Program-made: the position numbers and the translations under genes
Assembly (NCBI GenBank): GCA_905182995.1
Contig: CAJJDP010000126.1
Coordinates: forward strand, 125,762-189,761
Length of the DNA stretch: 64,000 bases
DNA from: Paramecium octaurelia
Taxonomy: Eukaryota; Ciliophora; Oligohymenophorea; Peniculida; Parameciidae
Reading direction: 5' to 3'
Notes under the pieces: generated by a model
Seen by the model: the letters and a program-made list of their open reading frames with translations, nothing else
Database searches by the model: none
Told to the model about the DNA's origin: nothing
In this document: in pieces, positions 35,590 through 47,400 of the stretch
How positions within the stretch are numbered: position 1 is the stretch's first letter
How the letters are laid out: each line of letters starts with the position of its first letter

Positions 35590-38500
35590 TCATTTGATTT
35601 GTATTAATTAGGAGTACAACAATTTATTAAATCCCTTCTAATGAATTAAGGTTGGCGGAAACAAAGTGGCAATCAACTTCAATTGGTTTAATCTTTTATA
35701 CTGTTTGTTGATCCAAAAACCTGACACAAAAGAAGTAAAAAGGAGAAATCTAAGATGATTAAAAATATTTACGCCACTGATGAAGTGATTAGATAAGTTA
35801 AGATTTAATTCGACAATTTATTGCTTAATATCTGAGTTTCAGTAAAAATATCTAAGAAACAATAAAAGATGCAAGTTTGCAATTCAATGAAGTATTGTAA
35901 GAATAAGTAATTATGAATGGGTAATTTTATGAAAGAATCCAAACGACGCTGATCATAATCATAATGCTAGTTCACTTGCTCATAGTTAAATTCCTATATC
36001 GATAATTTATTTAAGTCTTGAATCATCCCATAAATGCCCTTGTCTATCAAAGTGAGATAATTCTCACTCTCATAATATTCCTATTTAATAGTATCTACTC
36101 TGCAAAAACTCAATATGCCTGAGTAGTAAGTACAGAGATCATCATTAAAGATATCTATCAGTTGTTTTTAGAATGTTGAGTTGTATGATGTCGCTGTGAC
36201 CAATTCATTATTGATTTCATCTGAAAGCTTAAGTAACACAGCAATGTTATCGAAAAAGAATTCAATATGGTCAATTTAGTTAATGTATTCGATTGCAGTA
36301 TTGTTTTAAATTAGATATTCTGTCTTCATGACTTCTCCTACTATTACAGCAGAATCAAGTCTGGACTTCAATTTCAGATACTTCATAGTAAGGATTAAAC
36401 TACTTTAGTATTGGCTATTATATAATTTAGAAACTAATTGAGAGCCGAATATAAATAAAATAAGTTCAATCCCAACCACTAAAGAAAGAATAATCAACAA
36501 AGTGTACTTTTCATTATAATTTTCCAATTTGCTTAATGGGTTATACTTGGGTTAATTTGCTATGGCTTTCTCACTCTATTTTTGAGTATTAGGTTCATCC
36601 TTTGTCTAGACTTAAATCAGTAATAACTTCGACAATTATTCCTTCTAAAATTGCAAATTCTCCAATTGCTCCTATATTATTTTTATATTTAAATATTGTA
36701 ATAGACGAATCAATTTGGTTTCTGTCCTCAACAATCTAAAATTCACAATAAAGAAGATTATCAACAGAAATAGTATCACTAATGAAGAGTACACACAAAA
36801 TATAAATGTGCTGTTTTCAAATGATGAAAATGATTCCTCGGTTATTTATATCACATCATCTAGAATAAAATTATGAAATTTATAGATCTTTAACATATTC
36901 TAACGAACCATCCCATTTGTCTTTAGAATGTCTGGGTCGAAAGTGGAGATATTCTTAAAGTCGATCTTTTTGAACTGTCTAACCAATGCTTCCCTTATAA
37001 TGGCATAAAATTCATAGTAATCCAAAAGAGTTTCAATCTTCAAACCGTTATAATAACTAATTAAGTCTATCTCATCAAAACCCAACTAAACACTCTTCCT
37101 ACTGAGATTCATTGAATATTCTTCATGAACACTGCCCCAAAAATCAAAGACATAAGCCAATTGGTTTTCTCTTTTGTATTCTAAATATGGACTAATTATA
37201 TAGAGTTTGTTATCTATACAATACTGATTCCACATCAACATGAATGAAGCTCCTATACTGAATGTCATGGCCTAAGGAGTATTCAAAAAATTGACATCTT
37301 ATTAATAGTTAATCATATTGTTATAGTTCAACTGATAACTCACAACTAAAGCAATGGTGGTTACAAGAATCATTAATGACAGGATAAAAATGTTGTATTT
37401 TAAGGGAGTATATAATTTCTTACTTTTTATTAGGTTTGAGATGAATTCATAATCGGATTGCAGTCCTTCGAATTGCTAATCATTAATAATTAAGGATTAA
37501 TTTTAAATGTTCTCTATTAAAGGAATTTAAGCTATTTTCTCTTGTTAAAATTCCTCTATCTATTTGAATCTCAACACAAAATAATTAGTCTCTGACTCTA
37601 TAAACTTTTATTATACAAATTCCAAAGACCCTTCAAAATCTATGCTCTTCATTCTTGATGGTGGGACTACTAGTGCTTGTATTTAGTTCATGATTTGTTT
37701 TTACATTATCTTAATTTTCACATTCTTAATAATTGGTATTTCCTCGGTTAATTTATGTTATTTTGAAGAAATCAATCTTTTTGTGGAAGAAGAATAAAAG
37801 ATTTTTTTAAACTATGAGGACACAGTTCCTTCATCATTAACAAGTCCTAATGCCTAAGTCTATTCAAGGCATTTTTTATGATTCACAGGAAATTACCATC
37901 TCGATGAAATATTTATTTCTTATTATGAAGTTCCTGAAGAATATTAGGTATTCAATTCCTAGATGTGAGAATAGATTTCTGGAAGATAATATTAAATCAT
38001 TCCTTATTGAATGAACTCTGAAACAGCTAACTTTTTTGTAAAAGCATTATCAGATTTTTAAATTAAAAATTCATAAATCTATTAAGATATGCCCAATATT
38101 TTTCCTTCTGAATCAAATATTGCAAAATGATTAGGCTCATTTTTAAGCACCAATAAATTTTACAAGATTATATCATCTTAACTAATTGTTACATAAATAT
38201 TCAAATTGCATTCTATCAAATATTCATTTTTGTATAAGAATAAAGTCAAAGGTTAATTGATAACCAATCCTTAATATAAATATTAACTGATAAAACTATT
38301 GTACACCGTCTTTTGAAATTGAGGTAACAATTCAATGAGTTGCTTTGGTTCTAATTGCTCACCTATCATTTGGAGTAACCTCTTATTATTTTTATTGACT
38401 ATGTTGTTTTAATCTTTTATAAAACTTGAGGACAATAAAAATACTTCATCTATCATATTTGTAAATATATTTACTCTTCTGAAACTTCGAATTCATTATC

Positions 38501-40079
38501 TTATCATAAGCAAGTAGGTCATTTTATTTCTTTTAAAGTTCTCTAACCTAACATTAAATTTTTGTTTTACTTTAAAATAATTACTGTAAAATATGAACAA
38601 AAATGAGGATACTATATTTATAGAAATCTAATCTGAATTCTTAAATTCCTATAATCTTCCTGTTTGCAAATCATATTATTTTTCAAATATATTTTTGTAT
38701 TTCTCAAGCGTATTCAAGATCTTATTAAGTTAAATCCTAAATGTTTTAAGATATTAATCCAAAGCTTACTCCTTTGTCAATAAAATATAAAATTTGCTTT
38801 TTAAATCTATGAAATTTATTAAAAGCTAAAAGTTTTATTGCTCTAAAACTAGTGTCTTAATGTATAAATTAACATTAAGAGGAGATGTAATTAATTTCTC
38901 ACATGATTAAATGACATTTAATAAGTTGGCTTCTAATGTTAACTACTGCAAGTAGCTCAAATTTGTTCTGTCAATATTAATTAAATTTAGGTATAGTTGA
39001 ATTTTCTTATATTTGAAGACATGCTGTAAGACAGTTAATCTATCATGAATATCTCCATTTTATAATACATTTTTTTAGTATTATATGATATTTTGTTCTT
39101 AGGTTTCTGTGAAAAAATGAGAAAATGATTTAAAGTTGTTAGTCATCTCTGGATTTCTGAAAATAATATATTTGAATAAGTTTATTTCTTTGTTTTTTTA
39201 AAATAATTCTTCTCCCAACTTTTTTTACCTTATTGAAATTTATATTGTGATAAACAAAAGATAAATCAAAGCTAGATCATACCAATATTGTTGTGTCAAA
39301 AGTACTAATATATATGATATGACAAAATTTGTAATTTGAATATAGTACCAACTATTAAATTGATAACAATTAATCTTTTGTGTAATCATAATAATTCTTG
39401 AAAAAAGCAATAAAGTTGGAGCCACTGAATATTAATAACTATTTTGAACTACAAAACAAATTATAAACTGCATTAATAGATAAAACAAATTAGCCAACCT
39501 GGATGAGTAACAACCTTCAATTTCAATTAAACTATTTTTAATATTACAAAAACAATAGATTAATTCTAAAAATAGACCTAATATTATTCCAATTATTGAC
39601 AATTCTATATAATTTAAAGATATTGCAAAATTAAATGAAATATTTAATGTTGGCAGAAAAATTATTAAGTGAAAAATATTTTGAAAATATTTGTAAAACT
39701 ATCCTACTAGAATAAATCTCTCCTTTCTATCAAAATAAACAATTAGCACCACTATACAGTATATAATTTCAGTTGAGAGCAATAAAAATAACAATAGTTC
39801 GTCTCCATTATATTAAATTAGATTTATTGAAAACTTTTATAAAAAAGACAATAATGAACCTTGTATTTACATAGAAGCCTCATTTTGAATTTCTGTCGAT
39901 GTGACTAATTAAATTTCTTATAAGGCCGAAATTAACAAAAGGATTTTTGCAAATACCAGATTAAATAAAGTTGGGTCAATTTTATTTCTGATGATTATTT
40001 ATTACATGCGTACTAAACCATTGAAGACTAATTTTCCTAATTTATCATTTATTTTCTTCTTTTTTAATGCTCTCCTCAT
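35590..40079 (-). CDS. Giant multipass membrane protein with PAS-like segment, paralog 2
   Basis: 1473 aa with introns of 23, 25 and 20 nt; spliced length is a multiple of three. It starts MRRALKKKKINDKLGKL, a basic head, followed by about nine membrane segments (LVFAKILLLISAL, IIGIILGLFLELIYCF, NLFYLLMQFIICFVV, FVISYILVLLT). The middle is helical. The PAS-like stretch HFAIFDSEGKILGISQQIYEF aligns with ILWFNSDGKILGISKEIYEHL of paralog 1. A second membrane block (NIFILSLMILVTTIALVVSY; TLLIILSLVVGIELILFIFG) and the C-terminus QLKLIATLFPPTLI also align with paralog 1. The gene ends 54 bp before paralog 1 starts, so this is a head-to-tail tandem pair. Confidence 0.8.
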
Positions 40080-40222
40080 TAATAACTCAATAAAAAATAT
40101 TAATATTAAAGCAATTTAATAATTTAAGTAAGGAGACACGGTTTAACATCTAAAATTTATATCTTTTCAAAAAAAGGTAGAAAATGCTAATCAATATTCA
40201 ATCATAATAATATTAATATCAT

Positions 40223-41851
40223 TCAATCATGCCATTTCTCTTAGAACTTTAAATAACACGATCCTATTGGTTTCTTCATCAAAACATTTTTAGAAATGTA
40301 ACCTCCAAAACTTGTTTTCGCATTAGAACATTAAAATAAAGAAAGATTTCTTAATACTTTATCAAAATTGATAGTTGAGTAATATAATTTTGTGTTTCCA
40401 TCTAACTATCAAGAGAAATCAATTGACATTTTGTTGCAATAAATACAGGAATCAAGATTCTTTATAAAAAATGTTTATTAATTTATTTAGTTTTAGATAT
40501 TCTTTAATTCTACTCTTCAATTTTCTTCTCTTAGTAACTCAAATTTCAAATTATTATTACTCCACTAAATACCAGTAACAGAATTTATAGCAAAGATATT
40601 AATTGAAAACTATTGTTTATTTTTCCAATTAAATTTGAGAACTATGCTTTCTACATTTTTGATTAAGCAAAGAATAGTTTTTTTCTATATGCTCAATTCA
40701 TTTAGATCATTTCTATTTAATTATAGTCAAAACTTCAATTTATTTTTCCTTAAATGGACAATCTCGTTTGGAACTGCTTTGATGATTTAGTGAATTTCTA
40801 GAATAATCATTGTTTTTCTAATGATTAGATATCAAAATTGTTATTTCTGTTTTCTAAAATTATATTATATTTTACTTGCCGCAAATTCATAATATTAAGA
40901 ATTATCATCTTAAATGTGATAGGCTGATTTATATGAATATAAAAATGGCTTAATCTTCAAAATTAATCCAGTCTGTACTTTCGTGAGCGAAATCAGCCAC
41001 TCTACTCTTTTTTAAATATAGGAAGACCTACCTTTCAATAAATATGAGATATGGTGATTACAATAAAAAACCATCTTTTGAGTATTGTAGGCCTCATATC
41101 CTTGATCCTATCAATGAGAACTATCTATTATTTATTAAACTTAGATTATCCTTAGTAACCTTCTGATAAGAAGTCGAGAGTAAAATTAAGGACTATCAAA
41201 ATTTTCAGAATAAACAATGTATTATAATTGATGTTTTTTGTTTATCAATTAAAACTATTGGTTAGCCGATCTTTTAAGTGATAATATGCTCATTTCTTTC
41301 AGGTATAATCTAATAAAAATATATTCCATGTTTAACTTTTACTCAAAAGTTATGTAATAAATCAGTCTAATTTATGCTATTTCTACCCACACTATGATGA
41401 AATATACTATAATGACTAGTAGTTTATTGATTTATAATAGTAATCAATTTTAGATGTGAACACTAAAAAAGGTTATTCCTAATATTAGGACATAAACTCT
41501 TAACGAGCAGAACAACTTCTTCACTTACAAAAATAGCCTTCCGTAGCCTAAATCAATAAAGTCAATAATTGTCTAATTTATTATTCAATCAAATAATTCC
41601 AATGAAAAATGAGCAAATAATAATTATTCTCATTTTAAGCCAGTTTATAAGAATTGTTAAAAAAACTGAATCGAAACTTAGTTTGTAAGGAATGAGGCAA
41701 ATTGTCCCTTGTTTCTGATTTAGACTATTCAAATCATTTGCAGCTACAATTTCTAAGGAAGCCTTAATTCCTTTGTTAAGGCTTTTTCTAAAAAGGAAAA
41801 GTTAAATGTCTTAGAGTGAAGTAAAGAGATATCCTTTGCATAATCCTTCAT
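40223..41851 (-). pseudogene. Unresolved, probably decayed membrane-protein gene
   Basis: A frame opens MKDYAKDISLLHSKTFNFSF at ATG 41849-41851, and protein-like stretches with hydrophobic segments follow (VFLTILINWLKMRIIIICSFF, VYVLILGITFF, LVIIVYFIIVW). Further down, protein-like pieces occur in different frames (RIKDMRPTILKRWFFIV; SRVADFAHESTDWINF; KPIGSCYLKFQEKWHD). I found introns that join some of them, but no single set gives an uninterrupted product; TGA density along the best frame is about what chance predicts. Position next to the tandem pair suggests a third, degenerating copy, but similarity to them is not clear. Confidence 0.35.
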
Positions 41852-41930
41852 TGTAAGCCTTTTGTTAAACAATTTAAGAAAACTAAAAAATATAAATAAT
41901 GTAAATTTAGTTTTATTATCAAGATTTTCA

Positions 41931-43619
41931 TCAAATCCATCTCTTCATTTAAGTAGATTGAAAAGATCCTCCAATCTTACCTATTCTTTTATCTCCTTAG
42001 GTTTTCTGATACTCGGATAGATGACCTGGAATCCAAATTTCTTTGACTTCCAAACAAGATTTAGATATTTCTGGATGCAACAATTTTCTTATTTCTGATT
42101 GGCTTGGTGTCTTTAACATTTGTGTTTTCTATATGATTTCTGGTTCATTAAAAATGTCTTCTTCACTATCTCTTATTGATTTTAAATATGCCTCATCAGC
42201 ACTTATCTTTCTTGAATGCTATTATCCCTATTAGTATTTAATCTTTCTTTTTCCAACCGCATTTACTTCTACTGTTCTTATAGGTACATTTTTATTTAGT
42301 GTAAATCCAACATGTGCTATGCTGCTTCTTCTTTTCAGAGTGTTCTACATTGATTATAACTTTTATTCCTCTTAAGCATGAGCCAATTTCTATTGACTTT
42401 AAGAAGCTATTCCATTTTTGCCTCTAATTTGCATTAATTCGAGAGTACTTTTCTTTTGGTTTTAATTATTGTTGTTTTTTAAGAGATCTAAGATCGATGA
42501 TGTTTTTGTATTAACTTTATGATAGTTTTCAATTGAATCGAAAGGTTTGGAGGCACTTAAATATCAATTAGCTTATTTACTTTGAGATTTTTATATTGTA
42601 CATTGCATATTAAACAAAGTTTTTTAGCAATGTATTTGTGAAAGGATATTTGGTATCTATTTCAAACATGCAAGCCAAAGCTTTTGGATACTCAATTATA
42701 GATGGTCCTTCATCACTTTCTGCGAGGCAAATAAATTTCTTTTCCGAATTATTGAATTGGAAATTGTGCACATCCCATCTGTTCAATAATGGAGCTAAAA
42801 ATCGAGATTCAATATCCTTAAATGCCTATTGATTTAGATATCATGTCATACCCAATGCTATAAGTATACATTTCTTATTGAAACAACTGTTTCGGTGTTT
42901 TTGTTTTTACTAATAAACGAGCCCATTTGTTTAGGTTTGTAGATGGGAGCCTTAACAACATACTTTCCTATAGATTAGAATTCTTGTGCTGCACTCCTTA
43001 AATGGATGCCCACATTTAACTTTGGAATCCATTCAGAGGATTCATAATTAAATACATACAAATCTCCTGAAGTGTTTTCCAAAAACATATCACTCTGTTA
43101 TATTTGGATCTTTAATTCCCTTAGATCTGATAATTTACCCCCATTCTAATTGATTAGGTTTATAGGCTTATGTATATTAATAAGATGGTACTCTTTCAAT
43201 ATTAGATGCTGATAAATATACTAAGGCTTGCATGGCAAATCCGGAAGCAAATAGTAACTTCTATACTCTCAAACTCATCCTCAACAAAACCAATATTTTT
43301 GCTAACTGTAAATCCTTAATCCATACCCATATGAACAGCCCAAGGTCGTGTATGACAATCCCCTATAATGAATATCACATCAAGTTGATCGAATTTTAGA
43401 GCTGATTCCTTCTTCACATAAGAGCTTTCTACTTCGTATAGGAAATCCTCAATGGTATCCCTATTGCGAACGTAAAATTCATTTTCTGTATCTATTAACT
43501 CTTTTTATTCTGCTAAATACTAAGATGGTATAATATTATACTTTCATGACATGAAATTGGAAATGTTAAAATTTTTCTAGGTCTTTGTTATCATAGCAAT
43601 TAATTATTAAAATTCGCAT
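41931..43619 (-). CDS. Class I glutamine-amidotransferase-like protein with long C-terminal extension
   Basis: 523 aa with introns of 22, 25, 19, 26 and 25 nt; spliced length is a multiple of three. The N-terminal domain reads MRILIINCYDNKDLEKF, FDQLDVIFIIGDCHTRPW and QKLLFASGFAMQALVYLSASNIERV, the strand-loop-strand order of a GATase1/PfpI-like fold; the nucleophile position that is usually Cys in GxCxG is Gly in ASGFA, so transferase activity is unlikely. A second domain has DMFLENTSGDLYVFNY, WIPKLNVGIHLRSAAQEFQSIGKYVVKAP and FICLAESDEGPSIIEYPKALACMF. The last 180 residues are Lys/Gln/Ser-rich. Family relation is by pattern. The 19-nt intron is at 43120-43138. Confidence 0.7.
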
Positions 43620-43814
43620 TATAAAAAAATAATAAGTTAAATAATTTGTCTTGGGGTAAGTTGATATTTGTAAAATTAAACTTGAATTTAATGAAAATGG
43701 TTCAAAATATAATGGAGTAATTTTAGGGATAAAAATAGAACATTGTAATGATTGATCCTTTAAGTAAAATAGTAATAAAAATTATCAAATATTAGGAAGA
43801 AATAATTTAAATAT

Positions 43815-44060
43815 TCATTATTTTTCTTGTATCCCTAGAATTCCTCTGACAGTGATTTTGCTTTTATTTACTGTTTATAGACCTATTCTCAAATCCCCAG
43901 GTTTGGATATACCAACCACAAACTTATGAGTTTCAATCTTATTCAGGAAATAGTCATTTTCCACTTGAGTTTAGGTTTTATCCTGTAAATCTGAATCCAT
44001 ATTTGCACATTCATCTTAATTGGAGTTGGGCGAATCATTTTGTTAGATATCGAAATTCAT
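43815..44060 (-). CDS. Small protein, unrecognised
   Basis: 81 aa, no intron. It reads MNFDIQQNDSPNSNQDE, an acidic Gln-rich head, and then a more ordered half, DYFLNKIETHKFVVGISKP and NKSKITVRGILGI. The ATG overlaps the alternative stop of the upstream small gene. No domain seen. It could instead be the 3' part of that gene. Confidence 0.45.
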
Positions 44061-44101
44061 GACAAATTATTTTTGCTTTTGAACTTTAATTAATTATGTA
44101 A

Positions 44102-44401
44102 TCATACATGATTTAACATAGGGAATTCTGTTTATTACTAAAAGCAAAGAATAAATATTTGAGTATCAAAAGTATTATGAAAATAATCAATATTTCCTCT
44201 TTTTGAAAGATTAATCCGGAGAAATGATGGCTCTTTCATATAGTCCTCCTGATTGTTAATCACTTTGCCATTTGTAAACAGGGATGTCCTCTTTCTTAGA
44301 TTGACCATCATCTGAGCAATTGGTGATTTGATGGACATTTTCCGGTGGAACCTGTTCCTTTGATAAGACTTATTGTGCAATGTCCTCCTATAGAAATTCA
44401 T
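44102..44401 (-). CDS. Small basic protein, unrecognised
   Basis: About 99 aa: MNFYRRTLHNKSYQRNRFHRKM, then MMVNLRKRTSLFTNGKV and PSFLRINLSKRGNIDYF. Strongly basic, no membrane segment. It starts 11 bp after the stop of the cation-channel gene. If an intron removes a small segment near the channel's stop, it could be the channel's C-terminal tail, which would be a basic cytoplasmic extension; I could not decide. Confidence 0.4.
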
Positions 44402-44412
44402 TGCAATCTTAA

Positions 44413-47400
44413 TCAATACTAATGATGTAAATCAAATAATTACTATTGATTATTCATAGTTTTTTGATCGATAGAAGAGTCTTGCTCGTCTAAATCTTGT
44501 TCAGTGAATTGATTTTATTTAATTGCTAATTTCTTAATTAGTTTTTTAGAGAAGGCCTCCCAAGCCTTATACATGATAAGAACCGTCAAGTAATCATGCA
44601 AAATGTTGAAATTGGCTTTCAAATGTAGAATGGGACTAATGTTGGTTCTCTGCAGAAATCTGTTTCTCCTATAATACATCAATCGTAGTTGCATCTCCTT
44701 ATTGAATTGCTTGATCTTCTTGATGGAAGAAGAAGTGCCATTTTTGAATACTTCAACATGATAACAAACTCGGAATAGCTCGTACATTAATTGATTATAT
44801 TAGATGTATCCAAAATGATCACTATTTTATTTATAACAACCAATACCATTGTAATTTAAATGAGGATGCCAATTTGCCCACATCCCACAAATTCTCATCT
44901 TTTCCACCGCCCAAAGGTTTTCCAATGTCCATCAAGAAACGACACAAAAATTTATAGTGCATAGCTTAACCTTGGGTTTCTGAAGAGTACTTGCACCAGA
45001 TTGTTTTGATCTTATCCACATTTTCAACGTAAGTCTGAATCATTGAATTTTAGAGCATAAAGAATTGCTCAAATTGTTCCACCAAACCTAAGACAAACAA
45101 ATTTAACAGAACATAGTTTGACAATAACATGAAGAGGAAGAAGTATATCTAATTATAGATACTTCCACAGTAGATTTCATCTTCAGTGCAATAGGGATTG
45201 TAGAACATAGTATCAGTCATTATTGTTCTCCAATCATCTCCTGATGCACATTTGAATAGAGCAAGCATGGCTTGAGCTACATTTTGGAAATTGATTTGAT
45301 CATCCATCACTTATCCTTTTTCTAATTGACCATACATATGACAACCAAAAAGGGCAAAAATATACATTGTAATTATCAATAAACTAAAGATCTTGCCCAA
45401 AAATGGTAAAGCAAAAACCATAACTCTCATTAATCTCTATAGATTTATCAATCCTTAGAAAATGAGAATAATCCTCAGACATCTAAGGGCAAAGAATAAT
45501 CTAAGAAATTGATATCCTGAATCAGCTGGAGATGATCTAAAATATGCCAATGCCCAATCAGATTCATAGTCAGCAATAATATCAATTATGGCTATTGTGA
45601 TCAAGAAGAAATAGAACCTTCTCCAATAATTATCAAAAAATCTATTGACTCCTAAAGCTAAAAATAAAAAGATATTCCACAAAATGTAAATATAAGTTAA
45701 ACTATTATGAGTATTATTCAATGCTCTGAAAAATGTATCATCCATATCCGAAAAGAATAACAGCAGCACGATTAAATCAAGTAATAATAAACAAAACATA
45801 ACTTTTTGGACAGTATTATTGTTTGTTAAATCAGATGCAAATTTTCTAATTGTGGATGTAGGAGGTGAAGAATACAATGGAAAATCTTTGATTATGATCT
45901 ATGAGATCTTCATAAATTCTACTTAAGCCTTTGTAATGTCTGACATCTCAATCTTACTCTGATTCTCCTTCAAATTTGCATACAAGACTCCTGTAAACAA
46001 ACTCAAAAAGAACATTGAACCTATGAAACAGAAAAATATAAAAAAGAAATAAGTGTGAATGTAACTATTAAATGCTTCAGGACCTATATTTGAATTTTGA
46101 CTGTTCTCAGACATTTGCATTATTTCACCCCATCCATCAAAAGTAGAAACCACAAATAAAGTAGGAATTGCTATTGTGATATTATCAAAATTATGTTTAT
46201 AATTGATCCATGTCCCATTCTACTCTTAACATTCTCGCTTGCTAATACCAAATTGCATTTTATCATCACAAAATCCAAACTGCTATTCGTAAAGGATAAT
46301 TCCATAAACTCCAAAGATGATCCAAACTGAAAGCATTGTTATCAACACATTCCAAATATCGGCTAAAGATCTACCTAATGCCAATCTCAATTTATCTAAC
46401 CATGATAGTCTATACATCAATTTCATTACTCTGAAATATCCAAAATATAAAAAGAAATTGACAATAGGTTTTTTTTCTTCATTAGATGGGAAATGGAAGA
46501 AGAAGGAGATGATATAAATTACATCTACTACTTGCCATGTGTATGTGATGTAAGCTCCTTTATTCATCCACATCCCCTTTGCTATACTACCCAAAATTAT
46601 TTCAAATAAAATGAAAATATTAGCTATGAATTGCAAGACTTCCGGATAAATAGATGCATCATTCTCATAATCATTATAAGTCTTTAGAGCAAAGACTATG
46701 ATTGAATAATATAATATTATATCCATAAAGTAGATGAAGAAATTTGAGGTGATTATTCTGCAACAGATTATTCTGAATATGTTGTCTTTTTCAAATAAAT
46801 ACAACGATTATTGACATTGGATTCCATCATAAAAATTAGGATATTGGCTAAGGATGTCTTTATGAACTTGTCCTATTAAATAATCTCAATATATATATTT
46901 ACTTATTGATTTCATAAGATTTGATATTAAATTCTATTTTGATTTTTTCTATTGATTTTCACTAATATTTATTTATGATATCAGCGGTCTTAAATTCAGT
47001 TAAAAGTCATTTATTTCCTATTGCTCTGTTATCTATGAGTTCTATTCCTCTTATTTCTCATTATTCTTATCTTCGTCTTTTTCTTTTTCTTTCTCTTTTT
47101 CTTCTTCCAATTCCTACATCTCATCATTTATGGTTCCAAATCCATCCAACAATATAGCCAACACCAAACCGTATGTTATATAATTGAGCAAAATAACCAT
47201 CGAATATGAATAAATCACAGCAAATACATAATTGATATTACCTCCCATAACATATACTCCATACCAATCATCATTTGTTAGAATGTTGAATATTGTCATA
47301 AATGCCTTAAAAATATTATCATAAGAATGTAATTATCCTAGAGTTTCTGTTTAATCAAAATAACCAGCATACATCTCCATACCTATCATTGCATATACGA

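Noticed and set aside
40223..41851. Reading UGA as Trp to produce a 400-codon protein
   Set aside because: Seven UGAs in 400 codons is the number expected by chance in this AT-rich DNA, and introns in other phases remove some of them, so recoding is not needed.
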